Below, piece by piece: positions 28,754 to 37,572 of a stretch of 64,000 nucleotides of DNA. The notes under the pieces are model-generated. The model searched no databases. It saw only the letters and a list, made by a program, of their open reading frames with translations, and had not been told where the DNA came from. The stretch comes from Variovorax sp. RA8 (GTDB taxonomy: Bacteria > Pseudomonadota > Gammaproteobacteria > Burkholderiales > Burkholderiaceae_C). Numbering within the stretch: position 1 is the first letter of the stretch; every line of letters starts with the position of its first letter. The position numbers and the translations under genes are program-made. The DNA is taken from contig NZ_LR594662.1 in the NCBI RefSeq assembly GCF_901827175.1, positions 1,984,001 through 2,048,000 of the forward strand, written 5' to 3'.

Positions 28754-29646
28754 CTGCCCACCATCCCCCTGATGCTTCTGCCCTGTTGAACATCTTCGAT
28801 CCGCACGTAGCCCAGATCGATTGCCTTGTGCATCGTGGCCTTCGCTTGCAGAGCGTACGAAGAAGACTCGGCACCGGACGTGAGCTTGCTGTAGTACGAA
28901 TACGCTTCGGCGATCTGCTCGTACGTTTCGGCGCGGCGAGGCGCCAGCGTGAGCGAGGCCTTCAGGTACTGAAGGCAAGTCGCCACATCTTTGCGCATCG
29001 CGTGGATGTAGGCGTTGCAAGTGATCAACACGCCCAAATGCTCGCGCAATGTCAGCGGTCGCATGTAGGCGCCGCTCTTCAGTGCCGTTGCATTCACCCC
29101 ATGGCGCTTGATGTAGTCGTCGTCGGTAAAGCGCTTTCCGCCACTGGTGGCTTCGATGTTGCCGTGCGGAAATGCAGGATCGACGTAACGCGCGAAGGCG
29201 TGATCAGGAACGCAGACAAGGGCGATCGGGTAGCCCAGTCGCTGTCCGACGGCCACGTACAGCAGCGGCATCGAGACGCACATTCCCTTGCCCGTCTCGA
29301 GCAAGCCATGCAGCAAATAGTTGAGCGGCTTCTGGCGGCCTTGTGGGTCATGGTCGTAGCGGATGCCGCGCTCCTGAAAGAACACGGTGTTCATCGCCCA
29401 GACGCGCTCTTCGGGGTCATTCGGCGATTTGACCTTTCGCCGAACCGCCGCCGCCATGGCATCGAGTTGCCGCGAAAAGCTCTCGATGTCGACCGATGGA
29501 TAGAACTCTTGTGACAGCGCGAATGACGCACGGCCGACATCGATTCGATCCTCGGGTAACCAGCGCAGGCTTTCCAGCCTGCTGGCGCCAGCCCAAGCCG
29601 CAGGCACGGCAGACACCGCTGCGCAGAGCAGACTTCGTCTCTTCAT
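28750..29646 (-). CDS. Secreted transglutaminase-like (SirB1/Transglut_core2) protein
   Basis: 298 residues; ATG 29644-29646 follows GGGAGGAAAC. The N terminus MKRRSLLCAAVSAVPAAWAG looks like a secretory (possibly Tat) signal. A transglutaminase-like core holds a candidate Cys-His-acid set: C123 in GKGMCVSMPLLYVAVGQRLGYP, H149 in VPDHAFARYVD, and N163/E165 in HGNIEAT. A TPR-like C-terminal third follows (LQYLKASLTLAPRRAETYEQIAEAYSYY). It starts a four-gene run with 4-bp and 2-bp junctions. It might process or crosslink its RHS-core neighbour; this is inference. Confidence 0.83.
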   Translation of the reverse strand: MKRRSLLCAAVSAVPAAWAGASRLESLRWLPEDRIDVGRASFALSQEFYPSVDIESFSRQLDAMAAAVRRKVKSPNDPEERVWAMNTVFFQERGIRYDHDPQGRQKPLNYLLHGLLETGKGMCVSMPLLYVAVGQRLGYPIALVCVPDHAFARYVDPAFPHGNIEATSGGKRFTDDDYIKRHGVNATALKSGAYMRPLTLREHLGVLITCNAYIHAMRKDVATCLQYLKASLTLAPRRAETYEQIAEAYSYYSKLTSGAESSSYALQAKATMHKAIDLGYVRIEDVQQGRSIRGMVGR

Positions 29647-29755
29647 GTTTCCTCCCTGAAATCGCCTGTCGATCAGGCTGGAATTGATTTCGGAGGCGGA
29701 TCATAGAGGCAAAATCGACGAACGAGAACCGCTCGTCGGCTGTCATGACTGGATG

Positions 29756-29794
29756 AAGAATGCCCCGCCGCGTACACAGCGGCAGGGCGTTCTT
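29756..29794 (-). terminator. Hairpin terminator of maeB, copy B of the repeated element
   Basis: AAGAATGCCCCGCCGC and GCGGCAGGGCGTTCTT pair (14 of 16 positions) around a 7-base loop. The hairpin begins 13 bp after the maeB stop on the minus strand. Stem and flank closely match copy A at 27539-27578. Confidence 0.7.
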
Positions 29795-29807
29795 TCGGGT
29801 GCGCCGC

Positions 29808-32108
29808 CTACTTGGCCGAGCTCGCGTTGGCCACGGCCAGCGCCGTCATGTTGAGCACCCGGCGCACGGTCGCCGAAGGCGTGAGGATGTGCGCCGAGCC
29901 GCTTGCACCCATGAGGATCGGCCCGACCGTCACGCCGTTGCCGCCTGTCATCTTCAGCACGTTGAAGAGGATGTTGGCGGCATCGAGGTTGGGGCAGATC
30001 AGCAGGTTGGCCGAGCCGCTGAGCGTGGTCTCGGGCAGGGCGTTGTGGCGCACGGTGTCGGACAGCGCGGCATCGCCGTGCATCTCGCCGTCGCATTCGA
30101 CGTCGGGGGCCATCTTCGCGAACAGGTCGCGTGCCAGCCGCATCTTGCGCGCCGAGCCACGCTCGGAGGAGCCGAAGTTCGAGTGCGAAAGAAAGGCCAC
30201 CTTGGGCGGCAGGCCGAAGCGCCGCACCTCCTCGGCCGCCATCACAGCGATCTCGGCCAGTGTCTGGGCGTCCGGGTCTTCATGCACGTTGGTGTCGGCA
30301 ATGAAGAGGGTGTACTTCTCCAGCATGATCGCGTTGAGCGTGGCGAAGCCGGGGGCGCCGCGCTTCAGGCCCAGCACCTGGTTGAGGATCTTCAGGTGGC
30401 TGTCGAAGCGCCCGACCAGGCCGCAGAGCATCGCGTCGGCATCGCCCAGGTGGACCATCAGCGAGCCGATGGTGGTGTTGGAGCGCCGCACCATGGCCTT
30501 CGCGGCCTCGGGCGTGATGCCGCGGCGGCCCATGACCTTGTGGTAGGCCTCCCAGTACGTGCGGAAGCGCGGGTCGTCCTCGGGGTCGACCACGTCGACA
30601 TCCGTGCCGAGGCGGATGCGCAGGCCGGCCTTCTTGAGGCGGGTCTCGATCACGGCCGGGCGGCCGATCAGGATCGGCTTGGCCAGGCCTTCGTCCACCG
30701 CCAGCTGCGCGGCACGCAGCACGCGGTCGTCCTCGCCTTCGCAGTAGGCCACGCGCTTGGCGCTGGCCAGCTTGGCGGCGCTGAACACCGGCCGCATGAA
30801 CATGCCGGTCTGGTAGACGAAGCGCGCCAGGTTCTGGCGGTAGGCCTCCAGGTCCTCGATCGGCCGCGTGGCCACGCCCGAGTCCTGAGCCGCCTTGGCC
30901 ACCGCGGGCGCGATGCGCAGGATCAGCCGCGAGTCGAAGGGCTTGGGGATGATGTAGTCGGGGCCGAAAGCCAGCTCCTGGCCCTGGTAGGCGGTGGCCA
31001 CCTCCTCGCTGATGTCGGCCTTGGTCAGCTCGGCGATCTCGCGCACGCAGGCGAGCTTCATCTCCTCGGTGATCTTGCTCGCGCCGCAGTCCAGCGCGCC
31101 GCGGAAGATGTAGGGGAAGCACAGCACGTTGTTGACCTGGTTCGGGTAGTCCGAGCGGCCGGTGGCGATGATGCAGTCGGGCCGCACTTCCTTGGCCAGC
31201 TCGGGCCGGATCTCGGGCTCGGGGTTGGCCAGCGCCAGGATGATGGGCTGCTTGGCCATGGACTTGACCATGTCCTGCGAGACCACGCCGGGCGCCGAGC
31301 AGCCGAGGAAGACGTCGGCGTTCTTCATCACGTCGGCCAGCGTGCGGGCGCCGGTGTCCGCCTGGGCGTAGCGCAACTTCGAGTCGTCGAAGCCGCCCGG
31401 GCGGCCGATGTAGATCAGGCCCTTGGAATCGACCGCGAAGATGTTGGCCGGCTTGGCGCCCATGCCCACCATCACGTCCAGGCAGGCGATGGCGGCGGCG
31501 CCGGCGCCGGACACGGCGATCTTCACTTCCTCGATCTTCTTGCCGACCAGCTCCAGCCCGTTGATCAGCGCCGCGGCCGAGATGATGGCGGTGCCGTGCT
31601 GGTCGTCATGGAACACCGGGATGTTCATGCGCTCGCGCAGCTTGCGCTCGATGTAGAAGCACTCGGGCGCCTTGATGTCCTCGAGGTTGATGCCGCCCAG
31701 CGTCGGTTCGAGCGCGGCGATGATGTCGACCAGCTTGTCGGGGTCGGATTCGGCCAGCTCGATGTCGAACACGTCGATGCCGGCGAACTTCTTGAAGAGA
31801 CATCCCTTGCCTTCCATCACCGGCTTGGCGGCCAGCGGGCCGATGTTGCCCAGGCCGAGCACCGCGGTGCCGTTGGTGACCACGCCCACCAGGTTGCCGC
31901 GCGAGGTGTACTCGGCCGCCTTGGCGGGGTCGGCCTCGATGTCGAGGCACGGATAGGCCACGCCGGGGGAGTAGGCCAGCGACAGGTCGCGCTGGTTCAA
32001 AAGCGGCTTGGTCGGGGAAATCGAGATCTTGCCCTTGACGGGCGAGCGGTGGTATTCGCGGGCGGCATCGCGCAGTGCTTCTTCTGCCGGGGACAGGGGG
32101 GCGGCCAT
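29808..32108 (-). CDS. maeB: NADP-dependent malic enzyme with phosphotransacetylase-like C-terminal domain
   Basis: 766 residues, the usual length of MaeB. It catalyses oxidative decarboxylation of malate to pyruvate in the cytoplasm. The malic N-domain has [26 protein letters not shown] and HDDQHGTA. The NAD(P) domain has [15 protein letters not shown] and [13 protein letters not shown]. From about residue 430 a PTA/PTB-like domain follows ([41 protein letters not shown]), which is regulatory in the family and responds to acetyl-CoA. ATG 32106-32108 has AAGGAG nine bases upstream, favoured over the ATG at 32123. A terminator follows the stop. Confidence 0.96.
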   Translation of the reverse strand: MAAPLSPAEEALRDAAREYHRSPVKGKISISPTKPLLNQRDLSLAYSPGVAYPCLDIEADPAKAAEYTSRGNLVGVVTNGTAVLGLGNIGPLAAKPVMEGKGCLFKKFAGIDVFDIELAESDPDKLVDIIAALEPTLGGINLEDIKAPECFYIERKLRERMNIPVFHDDQHGTAIISAAALINGLELVGKKIEEVKIAVSGAGAAAIACLDVMVGMGAKPANIFAVDSKGLIYIGRPGGFDDSKLRYAQADTGARTLADVMKNADVFLGCSAPGVVSQDMVKSMAKQPIILALANPEPEIRPELAKEVRPDCIIATGRSDYPNQVNNVLCFPYIFRGALDCGASKITEEMKLACVREIAELTKADISEEVATAYQGQELAFGPDYIIPKPFDSRLILRIAPAVAKAAQDSGVATRPIEDLEAYRQNLARFVYQTGMFMRPVFSAAKLASAKRVAYCEGEDDRVLRAAQLAVDEGLAKPILIGRPAVIETRLKKAGLRIRLGTDVDVVDPEDDPRFRTYWEAYHKVMGRRGITPEAAKAMVRRSNTTIGSLMVHLGDADAMLCGLVGRFDSHLKILNQVLGLKRGAPGFATLNAIMLEKYTLFIADTNVHEDPDAQTLAEIAVMAAEEVRRFGLPPKVAFLSHSNFGSSERGSARKMRLARDLFAKMAPDVECDGEMHGDAALSDTVRHNALPETTLSGSANLLICPNLDAANILFNVLKMTGGNGVTVGPILMGASGSAHILTPSATVRRVLNMTALAVANASSAK

Positions 32109-32203
32109 GAAAGTCTCCTTCATTCTGATGAGCAGAGAGGCTACTCCAAAAGCGCGGCCTGCTCGTGCAGTGGAAGCACGAACGCACAGGGCTGCCGAAT
32201 GAC

Positions 32204-32231
32204 AAAAAAAAGCCCCGGCCGAAGCCGGGGC
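32204..32231 (-). terminator. Intrinsic terminator of the lipoprotein gene
   Basis: On the minus strand GCCCCGGC-TTCG-GCCGGGGC is followed by eight T residues, a perfect 8-bp stem with a UUCG tetraloop. It lies 25 bp after the stop at 32257 and separates this gene from maeB. Confidence 0.93.
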
Positions 32232-32256
32232 CTGGTGCTGCAATGAACTCAGCGCG

Positions 32257-34851
32257 TCATGGCACGTTCGAAGCGTGCACCGCGAACGGCTTGAAGGGCA
32301 GGGCCAGCTTGCCGGCGTACTCGCCACCGGACGCCATCGTGGGGCACACACCGGGCGCGGAGCAGAAGTTGTTGTCGGGGTAGATCAGGTCGCCGAAGCG
32401 GTAGTTGTCGATGCTCTGGCCGCTGTAGTTCGCCACGCTGACGATGTTGCCCCGCGTGGAGTAGTTGTCGGACATCGTCACCATGACCGGGTCGACCCGC
32501 GAGTCCTCCATCGTGCGCAGGATGGTGCCGCTGTTGCCGTCGTCGGCGAACTTCACCCAACCCCACTTGCGATTGGCGCGGTCGGTGAAGATCAGCATCG
32601 TGTTGAGGGTGTCGGTCTGGCCCGGGTAGTCCTTGGCCGCAGCCAGGTGCGTGATGTTGCTGCCCAGGCCCGTTACGACGCCGACTTCCGCGATCTCTGC
32701 GGGCGTGCCGGCAACCGGCTTGGGGCCCTGCACGTACGCGCCCAGCGAGTACATGTGCACCTTGCCGTTCTCGGTGGCAACCCAGGCGCGCGCATGGTGC
32801 GGATTCGGCTCCCAGTACATGTCGTTCGGCGGCGCCATGCGGCGGCGGTCGTCCTTGCTCCAGTAGTTGTAGGTCGAGGTCGTCAGGACGCTCGTGGGCT
32901 TGTCGGCCAGCGTGATCGTCTTGATGACCGCCGGCGTCGCCTGCGGACGCTCCGCCAGCAGGTAGGGCCACTGGTTGGCGCCGAGCCCGACGTTCTGCGT
33001 TTCCAGGTTGGTCTGGGCACTGCCGAGGTACATCTCGTTCGTGTACTTGAACAGAGGCCCGAGATCGAGGAAGGCCACCGTCTTTTCCGACTTGGACGCG
33101 ACCACTGCGACGCCCCCCTTGGCGTATCTCTCGTAGTACTCGCCGCCCGGCAGCAGCTTCGCCCGGTTGTTGGCCATCGGCGAGGCTTCCTTGGCCATGC
33201 CCGACAAACCGCCGTTGCTGGTGTACACGACCGCCGCATAGGGGTGCATGCCGGTCGTCACCTTGATGGACGTCGGGGCCTTCATGCTGGCCGGCAGGTC
33301 GACGTAGCCGAGCACCTTCATGAAGATGTAGTTGCCCTGGTTGAAGAAGCCGGGATGCACCATGTCCATCCAGTCGTGCCACCAGTCGTACTTCGGGCCA
33401 TTGAGCGTGCAGTCCTGGCAGCTGCCGCCGAGCGAGATGACCGCAACCTGGCCCTTGTGGTTGATCGTGTCCCACACCGTGACGAATGCGAACTCGCCGC
33501 CGCCGGTGACGGAAATCGCGGTCGGCACCTTGCCGAGGGCCAGCTTGACGCTGGCGCGGTTCTGCGCGGTGTACGTGCCGACGGTGAAGATCGTTGCCGG
33601 CTTCGTCGGGCTGCCTTGCGTCGCGATCAGCGACAGCCGCGTCGAGGGGCTGTCCGCCGCGTTCTCGCCGCGGTCTTCGACGATGGGCAGGTCTGCCGGG
33701 TCGTTCGGCGACAACACGCCCGAGGCGTAGTAGGTGTCGATCGCGCTGGGCAGCAGGCGCCGGTCTTGCCACAGCATCTGCGGGCGCTGCATGAACGTCA
33801 CGCGGTCGGTCGCCTGCGACTGGAACCACGCCACCGAGCTCGACAACGAGCTTCCGCTGGCGGGCGTGCCTATCGTTGCGGCATGGATGCTCACATACAA
33901 GTTGTACGCGGAGTTGTTTTCGGCACCTAGCTGGTAGTAGAGATCATTGCCCGGGCTGTGCGTGATTGCGCCTACGTCGCCCCGCAGAGGAAGCGTGTTG
34001 ACGCCGGTCCTGGTCGCCGCTGGCCCGAACCGGTAAGCCACGCCCTCGGCCTGGCCGAACTTGTAGGCGATGTTGGTGTAGGCGCTCGCGACGATAGTGC
34101 CGGAAATGTCCACCACGTCGCCGGCGATGGGGGTGGGCGCGGGAGGAGGTGCAGGAGCCGGGGCCGGTGCCGGTGCCGGTGCGGGGGCCGGAGCGGCTCC
34201 GGGTGCGGGTGCGGGTGCGGGTTTTGTGGGGAAGTCGAGCTCCGGCGCAGGACCGGCCGATACGCATGACTTCGCTGTCATGAAGGCAGGATCGTCGCCA
34301 AAGAAGGTGTTCGTGCACGCTGCCGTCCCGGTGACCGACTTGGTGATCCAGCGCGAGTCGGCACCGTACTTCACCAATGTGGGGGCGGGTACCGTGAATG
34401 AGGCACCTTCCTGGGCGAGCAAGGTGCCCGCGGGAGGCGCGGGCTGCACGTAGCACGCCTTGACCACGTATTCCAGCGGGTCGCGCCCGAAGGTGGCGTT
34501 GTCGCAGGTCACGGTGCCGGAGAGTTCCTTGCTCGTCCAGCCCGAGTCCGCGCCGTATTGCACGAGCGCCGGTGCGGACAACTGGAAGGTCTGGCCTTCC
34601 TCGGCGATCTTGACCCAGCTCGAGCCGAGCTTGCTGAGCGCTGTCTCCTTGCCTGCGGTGGGCGCGGGCGCCGGTGCAGGCGTCGACTCCGTGGTTGATG
34701 CGGTGGTCGACGCAACCGGCAACGCCGTCGCCCCATCCGTGCCTTGAGGAAGGGCGAAGCTTCCGCCTGAGCCGCTTCCGCCTCCTCCGCAGCCCGCGAG
34801 TGCACCTGCTGCAACAACGAGCGCAAGGGTGCATTTGTCGATCCTTTTCAC
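32257..34851 (-). CDS. Large lipoprotein with duplicated Cys modules, Pro/Ala linker and propeller-like body
   Basis: 864 residues from GTG 34849-34851, chosen for the CAGGAGA site. Lipobox LAGC puts the acylated Cys at residue 21. Two tandem modules of about 60 residues follow (YGADSGWTSKELSGTVTCDNATFGRDP and YGADSRWITKSVTGTAACTNTFFGDDP), each ending in a Cys. Then comes an Ala-Pro linker of about 30 residues and a body of some 600 residues with recurring strands (GEFAFVTVWDTINHKGQVAVISL, ARAWVATENGKVHMYSLG, TMLIFTDRANRKWGWVKF) suggesting a beta-propeller. Paired Cys occur in GGSCQDCTLNG. Function unknown; it is surface or periplasmic and probably binds a polymer or senses an environmental compound. 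Confidence 0.85.
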   Translation of the reverse strand: MKRIDKCTLALVVAAGALAGCGGGGSGSGGSFALPQGTDGATALPVASTTASTTESTPAPAPAPTAGKETALSKLGSSWVKIAEEGQTFQLSAPALVQYGADSGWTSKELSGTVTCDNATFGRDPLEYVVKACYVQPAPPAGTLLAQEGASFTVPAPTLVKYGADSRWITKSVTGTAACTNTFFGDDPAFMTAKSCVSAGPAPELDFPTKPAPAPAPGAAPAPAPAPAPAPAPAPPPAPTPIAGDVVDISGTIVASAYTNIAYKFGQAEGVAYRFGPAATRTGVNTLPLRGDVGAITHSPGNDLYYQLGAENNSAYNLYVSIHAATIGTPASGSSLSSSVAWFQSQATDRVTFMQRPQMLWQDRRLLPSAIDTYYASGVLSPNDPADLPIVEDRGENAADSPSTRLSLIATQGSPTKPATIFTVGTYTAQNRASVKLALGKVPTAISVTGGGEFAFVTVWDTINHKGQVAVISLGGSCQDCTLNGPKYDWWHDWMDMVHPGFFNQGNYIFMKVLGYVDLPASMKAPTSIKVTTGMHPYAAVVYTSNGGLSGMAKEASPMANNRAKLLPGGEYYERYAKGGVAVVASKSEKTVAFLDLGPLFKYTNEMYLGSAQTNLETQNVGLGANQWPYLLAERPQATPAVIKTITLADKPTSVLTTSTYNYWSKDDRRRMAPPNDMYWEPNPHHARAWVATENGKVHMYSLGAYVQGPKPVAGTPAEIAEVGVVTGLGSNITHLAAAKDYPGQTDTLNTMLIFTDRANRKWGWVKFADDGNSGTILRTMEDSRVDPVMVTMSDNYSTRGNIVSVANYSGQSIDNYRFGDLIYPDNNFCSAPGVCPTMASGGEYAGKLALPFKPFAVHASNVP

Positions 34852-35465
34852 GCCGAATCTCCTGGTCAATCTGTAAATCGAGAAAAAAGAATTCCATGCG
34901 CCTCGAAAAGGGCGCAAAAGAAATTGCCGAATTAATTGCTGGAAGGAGCGGCTAATTGCCGCGTGGGCTGGAGGGATGCGGCACGTCGTCTGTGCTCGAC
35001 CCTGTGCGGGGTGTGGGCCTGGGGCCGCTGCAACCGACCTGTCGCGTCGGTTTTATTTATTGAATACTTAAGTAAGCTGCATTGACTGCACCTGATCGCC
35101 GCGCGTCGCTGCGAGAGAATTCTTCATGGTGTTGCCTTTGGTTGTGTCAATAGTTTTCGGATTGATCTATTGTCAGCCAACCGCTTGCCGTTGTGTAAGA
35201 CAAATCCCACAAGACAGGCACAACTTCACATCTTTTCCAGCGTCACATCGAAATTTGCCACAATGAAGAAGTTCGGCTTAATAACTATTTTGGGTACGTT
35301 CAGGCCGTTTTTTTGCGCCACCTAAATCGCCTCGATTCAAACTAAGTTGAAAGAATTAGAGAGCCCCTAATTTCCAATCAGGCTAATGAATCCACGAGCG
35401 AGTTCAGGCGGCGCGACGCCCACTGGCGCACGCAAATAACAGTGATTCTCATTTGTGTGGCTACA
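34852..35465. other. AT-rich divergent promoter region, 614 bp
   Basis: No credible gene. The stretch is clearly richer in A+T than its surroundings and must hold the promoter of the lipoprotein gene (minus) and the Fur-controlled promoter of the iron operon (plus). A plus-strand hairpin ACCGAC-N7-GTCGGT followed by TTTATTTATT at 35033-35060 looks like a terminator without an upstream gene. Around 35140-35360 are several runs of A and T but no clear repeat. Confidence 0.6.
35434..35454 (+). promoter_or_regulatory. Fur box upstream of the PepSY/ApbE operon
   Basis: Read on the minus strand the site is AAATGAGAATCACTGTTATT, a good match to the betaproteobacterial Fur consensus (NAT-type repeats, AATGAGAATCA core). 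It lies 12 bp before the first ATG. A TACAAT hexamer at 35462-35467 could be the -10 box, in which case Fur would cover the -35 region. Confidence 0.75.
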
Positions 35466-36137
35466 ATGCGCGCTCCGATGAGCGCTTCCGCCACCACTGC
35501 CGCCGCCCCCTCTCGACGCCGTTCCTACTGGCTCAAGACCCTGCACGAATGGCACTGGGTCAGCTCGGCGTTGTGCCTCATCGGCATGCTGCTGTTCAGC
35601 ATCACCGGCATCACCCTCAACCATGCGTCGCAGATCGAGGCGCGGCCGGCCGTGACGCACCAGGCCGCCACCGTCGACGCCGCGCTGCGCGCGCAGCTGG
35701 CCCGCCTGCAGCCGGCCATCGCGAAGACCGCCAAGGGCAAGGCCGAGCTGCCGGCCGAACTGCAACGCTGGGTGAAGGCGCAGTGGGGCGTCGATACCGC
35801 CGGCAAGGAAGCGGAGTGGTCGCAGGACGAGATCTATCTCTCGCTGCCGCGCCCGGGCGGCGACGCCTGGCTGCGCGTCGGGCTCCAGGACGGGGAGGCC
35901 GAGTACGAGCTGACCGACCGCGGCTGGATCTCCTATCTGAACGACCTGCACAAGGGGCGCAACACCGGTGCCGCCTGGAGCTGGTTCATCGACATCTTCG
36001 CGGCGGCGGCGCTGCTGTTCTCCATCACCGGCCTGCTCATCCTCAAGATGCATGCGGGCAACCGGCCGTTCACCTGGCCGATGGTGGCGATGGGGCTGCT
36101 GGCGCCTTTCCTCCTCGCGCTCCTCTTTATTCATTGA
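35466..36137 (+). CDS. PepSY-associated membrane-helix protein (iron-regulated)
   Basis: 223 residues from ATG 35466. If TACAAT at 35462 is the -10 box, translation instead begins at ATG 35478, shortening it by four residues. WLKTLHEWHWVSSALCLIGMLLFSITGITLNHASQIEARP is the typical first helix with periplasmic loop, and AAALLFSITGLLILKMHAGNRPFTWP begins the C-terminal helices. PepSY-TM proteins act as inner-membrane ferric-chelate or electron-transfer components in siderophore reduction. First gene of a five-gene run behind a Fur box. Confidence 0.9.
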   Translation: MRAPMSASATTAAAPSRRRSYWLKTLHEWHWVSSALCLIGMLLFSITGITLNHASQIEARPAVTHQAATVDAALRAQLARLQPAIAKTAKGKAELPAELQRWVKAQWGVDTAGKEAEWSQDEIYLSLPRPGGDAWLRVGLQDGEAEYELTDRGWISYLNDLHKGRNTGAAWSWFIDIFAAAALLFSITGLLILKMHAGNRPFTWPMVAMGLLAPFLLALLFIH

Positions 36138-36165
36138 TCGAAACCCGAAGAAGAAAGGTCTTTTC

Positions 36166-36699
36166 GTGCACATCCGCTATTCACTCGCGCCCGTTGCCGT
36201 GTCGGCGTTGTTCGGGGCGCCCGCATTGGCGGCGAGCCTGGCAGTCAACATCGAGGTGCCGCGCCTCAATGCCGCGGAATACCACCGGCCTTACGTGGCG
36301 GCGTGGATCGAGCGGCCCGACAACACGCTGGCCACCACGCTGGCGGTCTGGTACGACGTGCGCACCAAGACCAACAACCCCGAGGGCGAGGGCACGAAAT
36401 GGCTCAAGGACCTGCGCCAGTGGTGGCGGCGCGGCGGCCGCGAGCTGGCGGTGCCGGTCGACGGCGTCACCAGCGCCACCAAGCCGGCGGGCAAGCACCA
36501 GCTGAGCTTCGTGGAAGGAACCGGCCCGCTCCCCAAGCTCGCGCCGGGCGCGTACAAGCTGGTCGTCGAGGCGGCGCGCGAGGTCGGTGGCCGCGAAGTG
36601 GTGAGCATCCCGTTCCAGTGGCCGCCCGCGAGTGCGGCACAGCCGGTCGCTGCCGGCAAGGAAGAGCTCGGAGAGATCCGGCTCGAGCTCAAGCCGTAG
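36166..36699 (+). CDS. DUF2271 periplasmic protein with candidate FMN-attachment motif
   Basis: 177 residues from GTG 36166 with AAAGG upstream. Signal peptide (APVAVSALFGAPALAAS). The DUF2271 fold is recognised by LAVNIEVPRLNAAEYHRPYVAAWIE, LAVWYDVRTKTNNPEGEGTKWLKDLRQWWRRGG and a C-terminal LAPGAYKLVVEAAREVGGRE. Residues 99-105 are DGVTSAT, which fits the D-x-x-[S/T]-[G/S]-A-T motif that ApbE enzymes flavinylate on the final Thr (T105). ApbE is encoded two genes downstream, so this is probably a covalently flavinylated periplasmic electron carrier. Confidence 0.88.
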   Translation: MHIRYSLAPVAVSALFGAPALAASLAVNIEVPRLNAAEYHRPYVAAWIERPDNTLATTLAVWYDVRTKTNNPEGEGTKWLKDLRQWWRRGGRELAVPVDGVTSATKPAGKHQLSFVEGTGPLPKLAPGAYKLVVEAAREVGGREVVSIPFQWPPASAAQPVAAGKEELGEIRLELKP

Positions 36700-36755
36700 T
36701 GGTGGCGGCCCGTGACAGCTCACCAGGCCGTTTTTCTTCAACGAGAGGAGTCTTC

Positions 36756-37565
36756 ATGATCCAGCCCGCCCTGCGCCTCGCCGCCCTCGCTGTCGCACTG
36801 TCGTGCGCCGTCCCTGCCGTCCAGGCCCACAACGCCTGGCTGCTGCCATCCACCACCGTGCTGTCGAAGGGCGACACGATCACCGTCGATGCGGCGGTGT
36901 CGAACGACCTGTTCGTCGCCAACCACGCGCCGCTGCGGCTGGAGGGCCTGCAGATCGTCGCGCCCGACGGCAACCTGATCAAGCCCGAGAACGAAGCCAG
37001 GCTCAAGCACCGCAGCGTGTTCGACGTGCCCGTCGCGCAACCGGGCACCTACCGCATCGCCGTGCTGAACAACGGCGTCTTTGCGAGCTGGAAGGACAAG
37101 GCGACCGGCCAGAACAAGCGCGCGCGCGGCACGCCCGAGACGATCGCCAAGGAGATCCCGGCCGATGCGACGGACGTGAACATCACCCAGTCGGCAGGCC
37201 GCATCGAAACCTTCGTCACCGTCGGCAAGCCCAGCGCCCTCAAGCCGATCGGCCAGGGCCTGGAACTCGTGAGCACGGGCAGCCCGACCGACCTGGTCAA
37301 GGGCGAGAAGTCGACCTTCACGCTGCGCATCGACGGCCAGCCCGCCAAGGACCTCGAAGTGACCGTGACCGCCGGCAACACGCAGTACCGCGACAAGCTG
37401 AGCGAAGTCCAGCTCAAGACCGACGACAAGGGACAGTTCAGCGTGACCTGGCCCAGCGCCGGCATGTACTGGCTCGACGCCTCCACGCGCGACAGCAAGA
37501 CCACCGTGCCCCAGGCCAAGGAGCGCCGGCTGAGCTACGCGGCCACGCTCGAAGTGGCACCTTGA
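36756..37565 (+). CDS. DUF4198 periplasmic protein
   Basis: 269 residues; ATG 36756 follows GAGAGGAG. Signal peptide ends in SCAVPAVQAHNAWLLPS; the HNAWLLPS start of the mature chain, with a His after cleavage, is typical of DUF4198 proteins found with TonB receptors and resembles the Ni/Co-associated NikK/CbiK-like periplasmic components. The body is beta-rich (NLIKPENEARLKHRSVFDVPVAQPGTYRIAV, YWLDAS). The N-terminal His may bind metal. Possibly it hands iron or another metal to the PepSY/DUF2271 chain. Confidence 0.85.
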   Translation: MIQPALRLAALAVALSCAVPAVQAHNAWLLPSTTVLSKGDTITVDAAVSNDLFVANHAPLRLEGLQIVAPDGNLIKPENEARLKHRSVFDVPVAQPGTYRIAVLNNGVFASWKDKATGQNKRARGTPETIAKEIPADATDVNITQSAGRIETFVTVGKPSALKPIGQGLELVSTGSPTDLVKGEKSTFTLRIDGQPAKDLEVTVTAGNTQYRDKLSEVQLKTDDKGQFSVTWPSAGMYWLDASTRDSKTTVPQAKERRLSYAATLEVAP

Positions 37566-37572
37566 GCGACCC

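Noticed and set aside
29760..32246. Very long plus-strand open frame of about 828 codons
   Set aside because: It is exactly antisense to maeB, rich in Arg/His/Gly/Leu as expected from the opposite strand of a high-GC gene, and has no ribosome site or known motif.
32275..33930. Plus-strand open frame of about 551 codons inside the lipoprotein gene
   Set aside because: Opposite strand of a clear lipoprotein with lipobox and terminator; no credible start.
34130..34230. Short tandem GC repeat that could be a VNTR or contingency locus
   Set aside because: It encodes an in-frame Ala-Pro linker of the lipoprotein; phase-variable slippage would need a non-multiple-of-3 unit, and the unit here is 6 bases.
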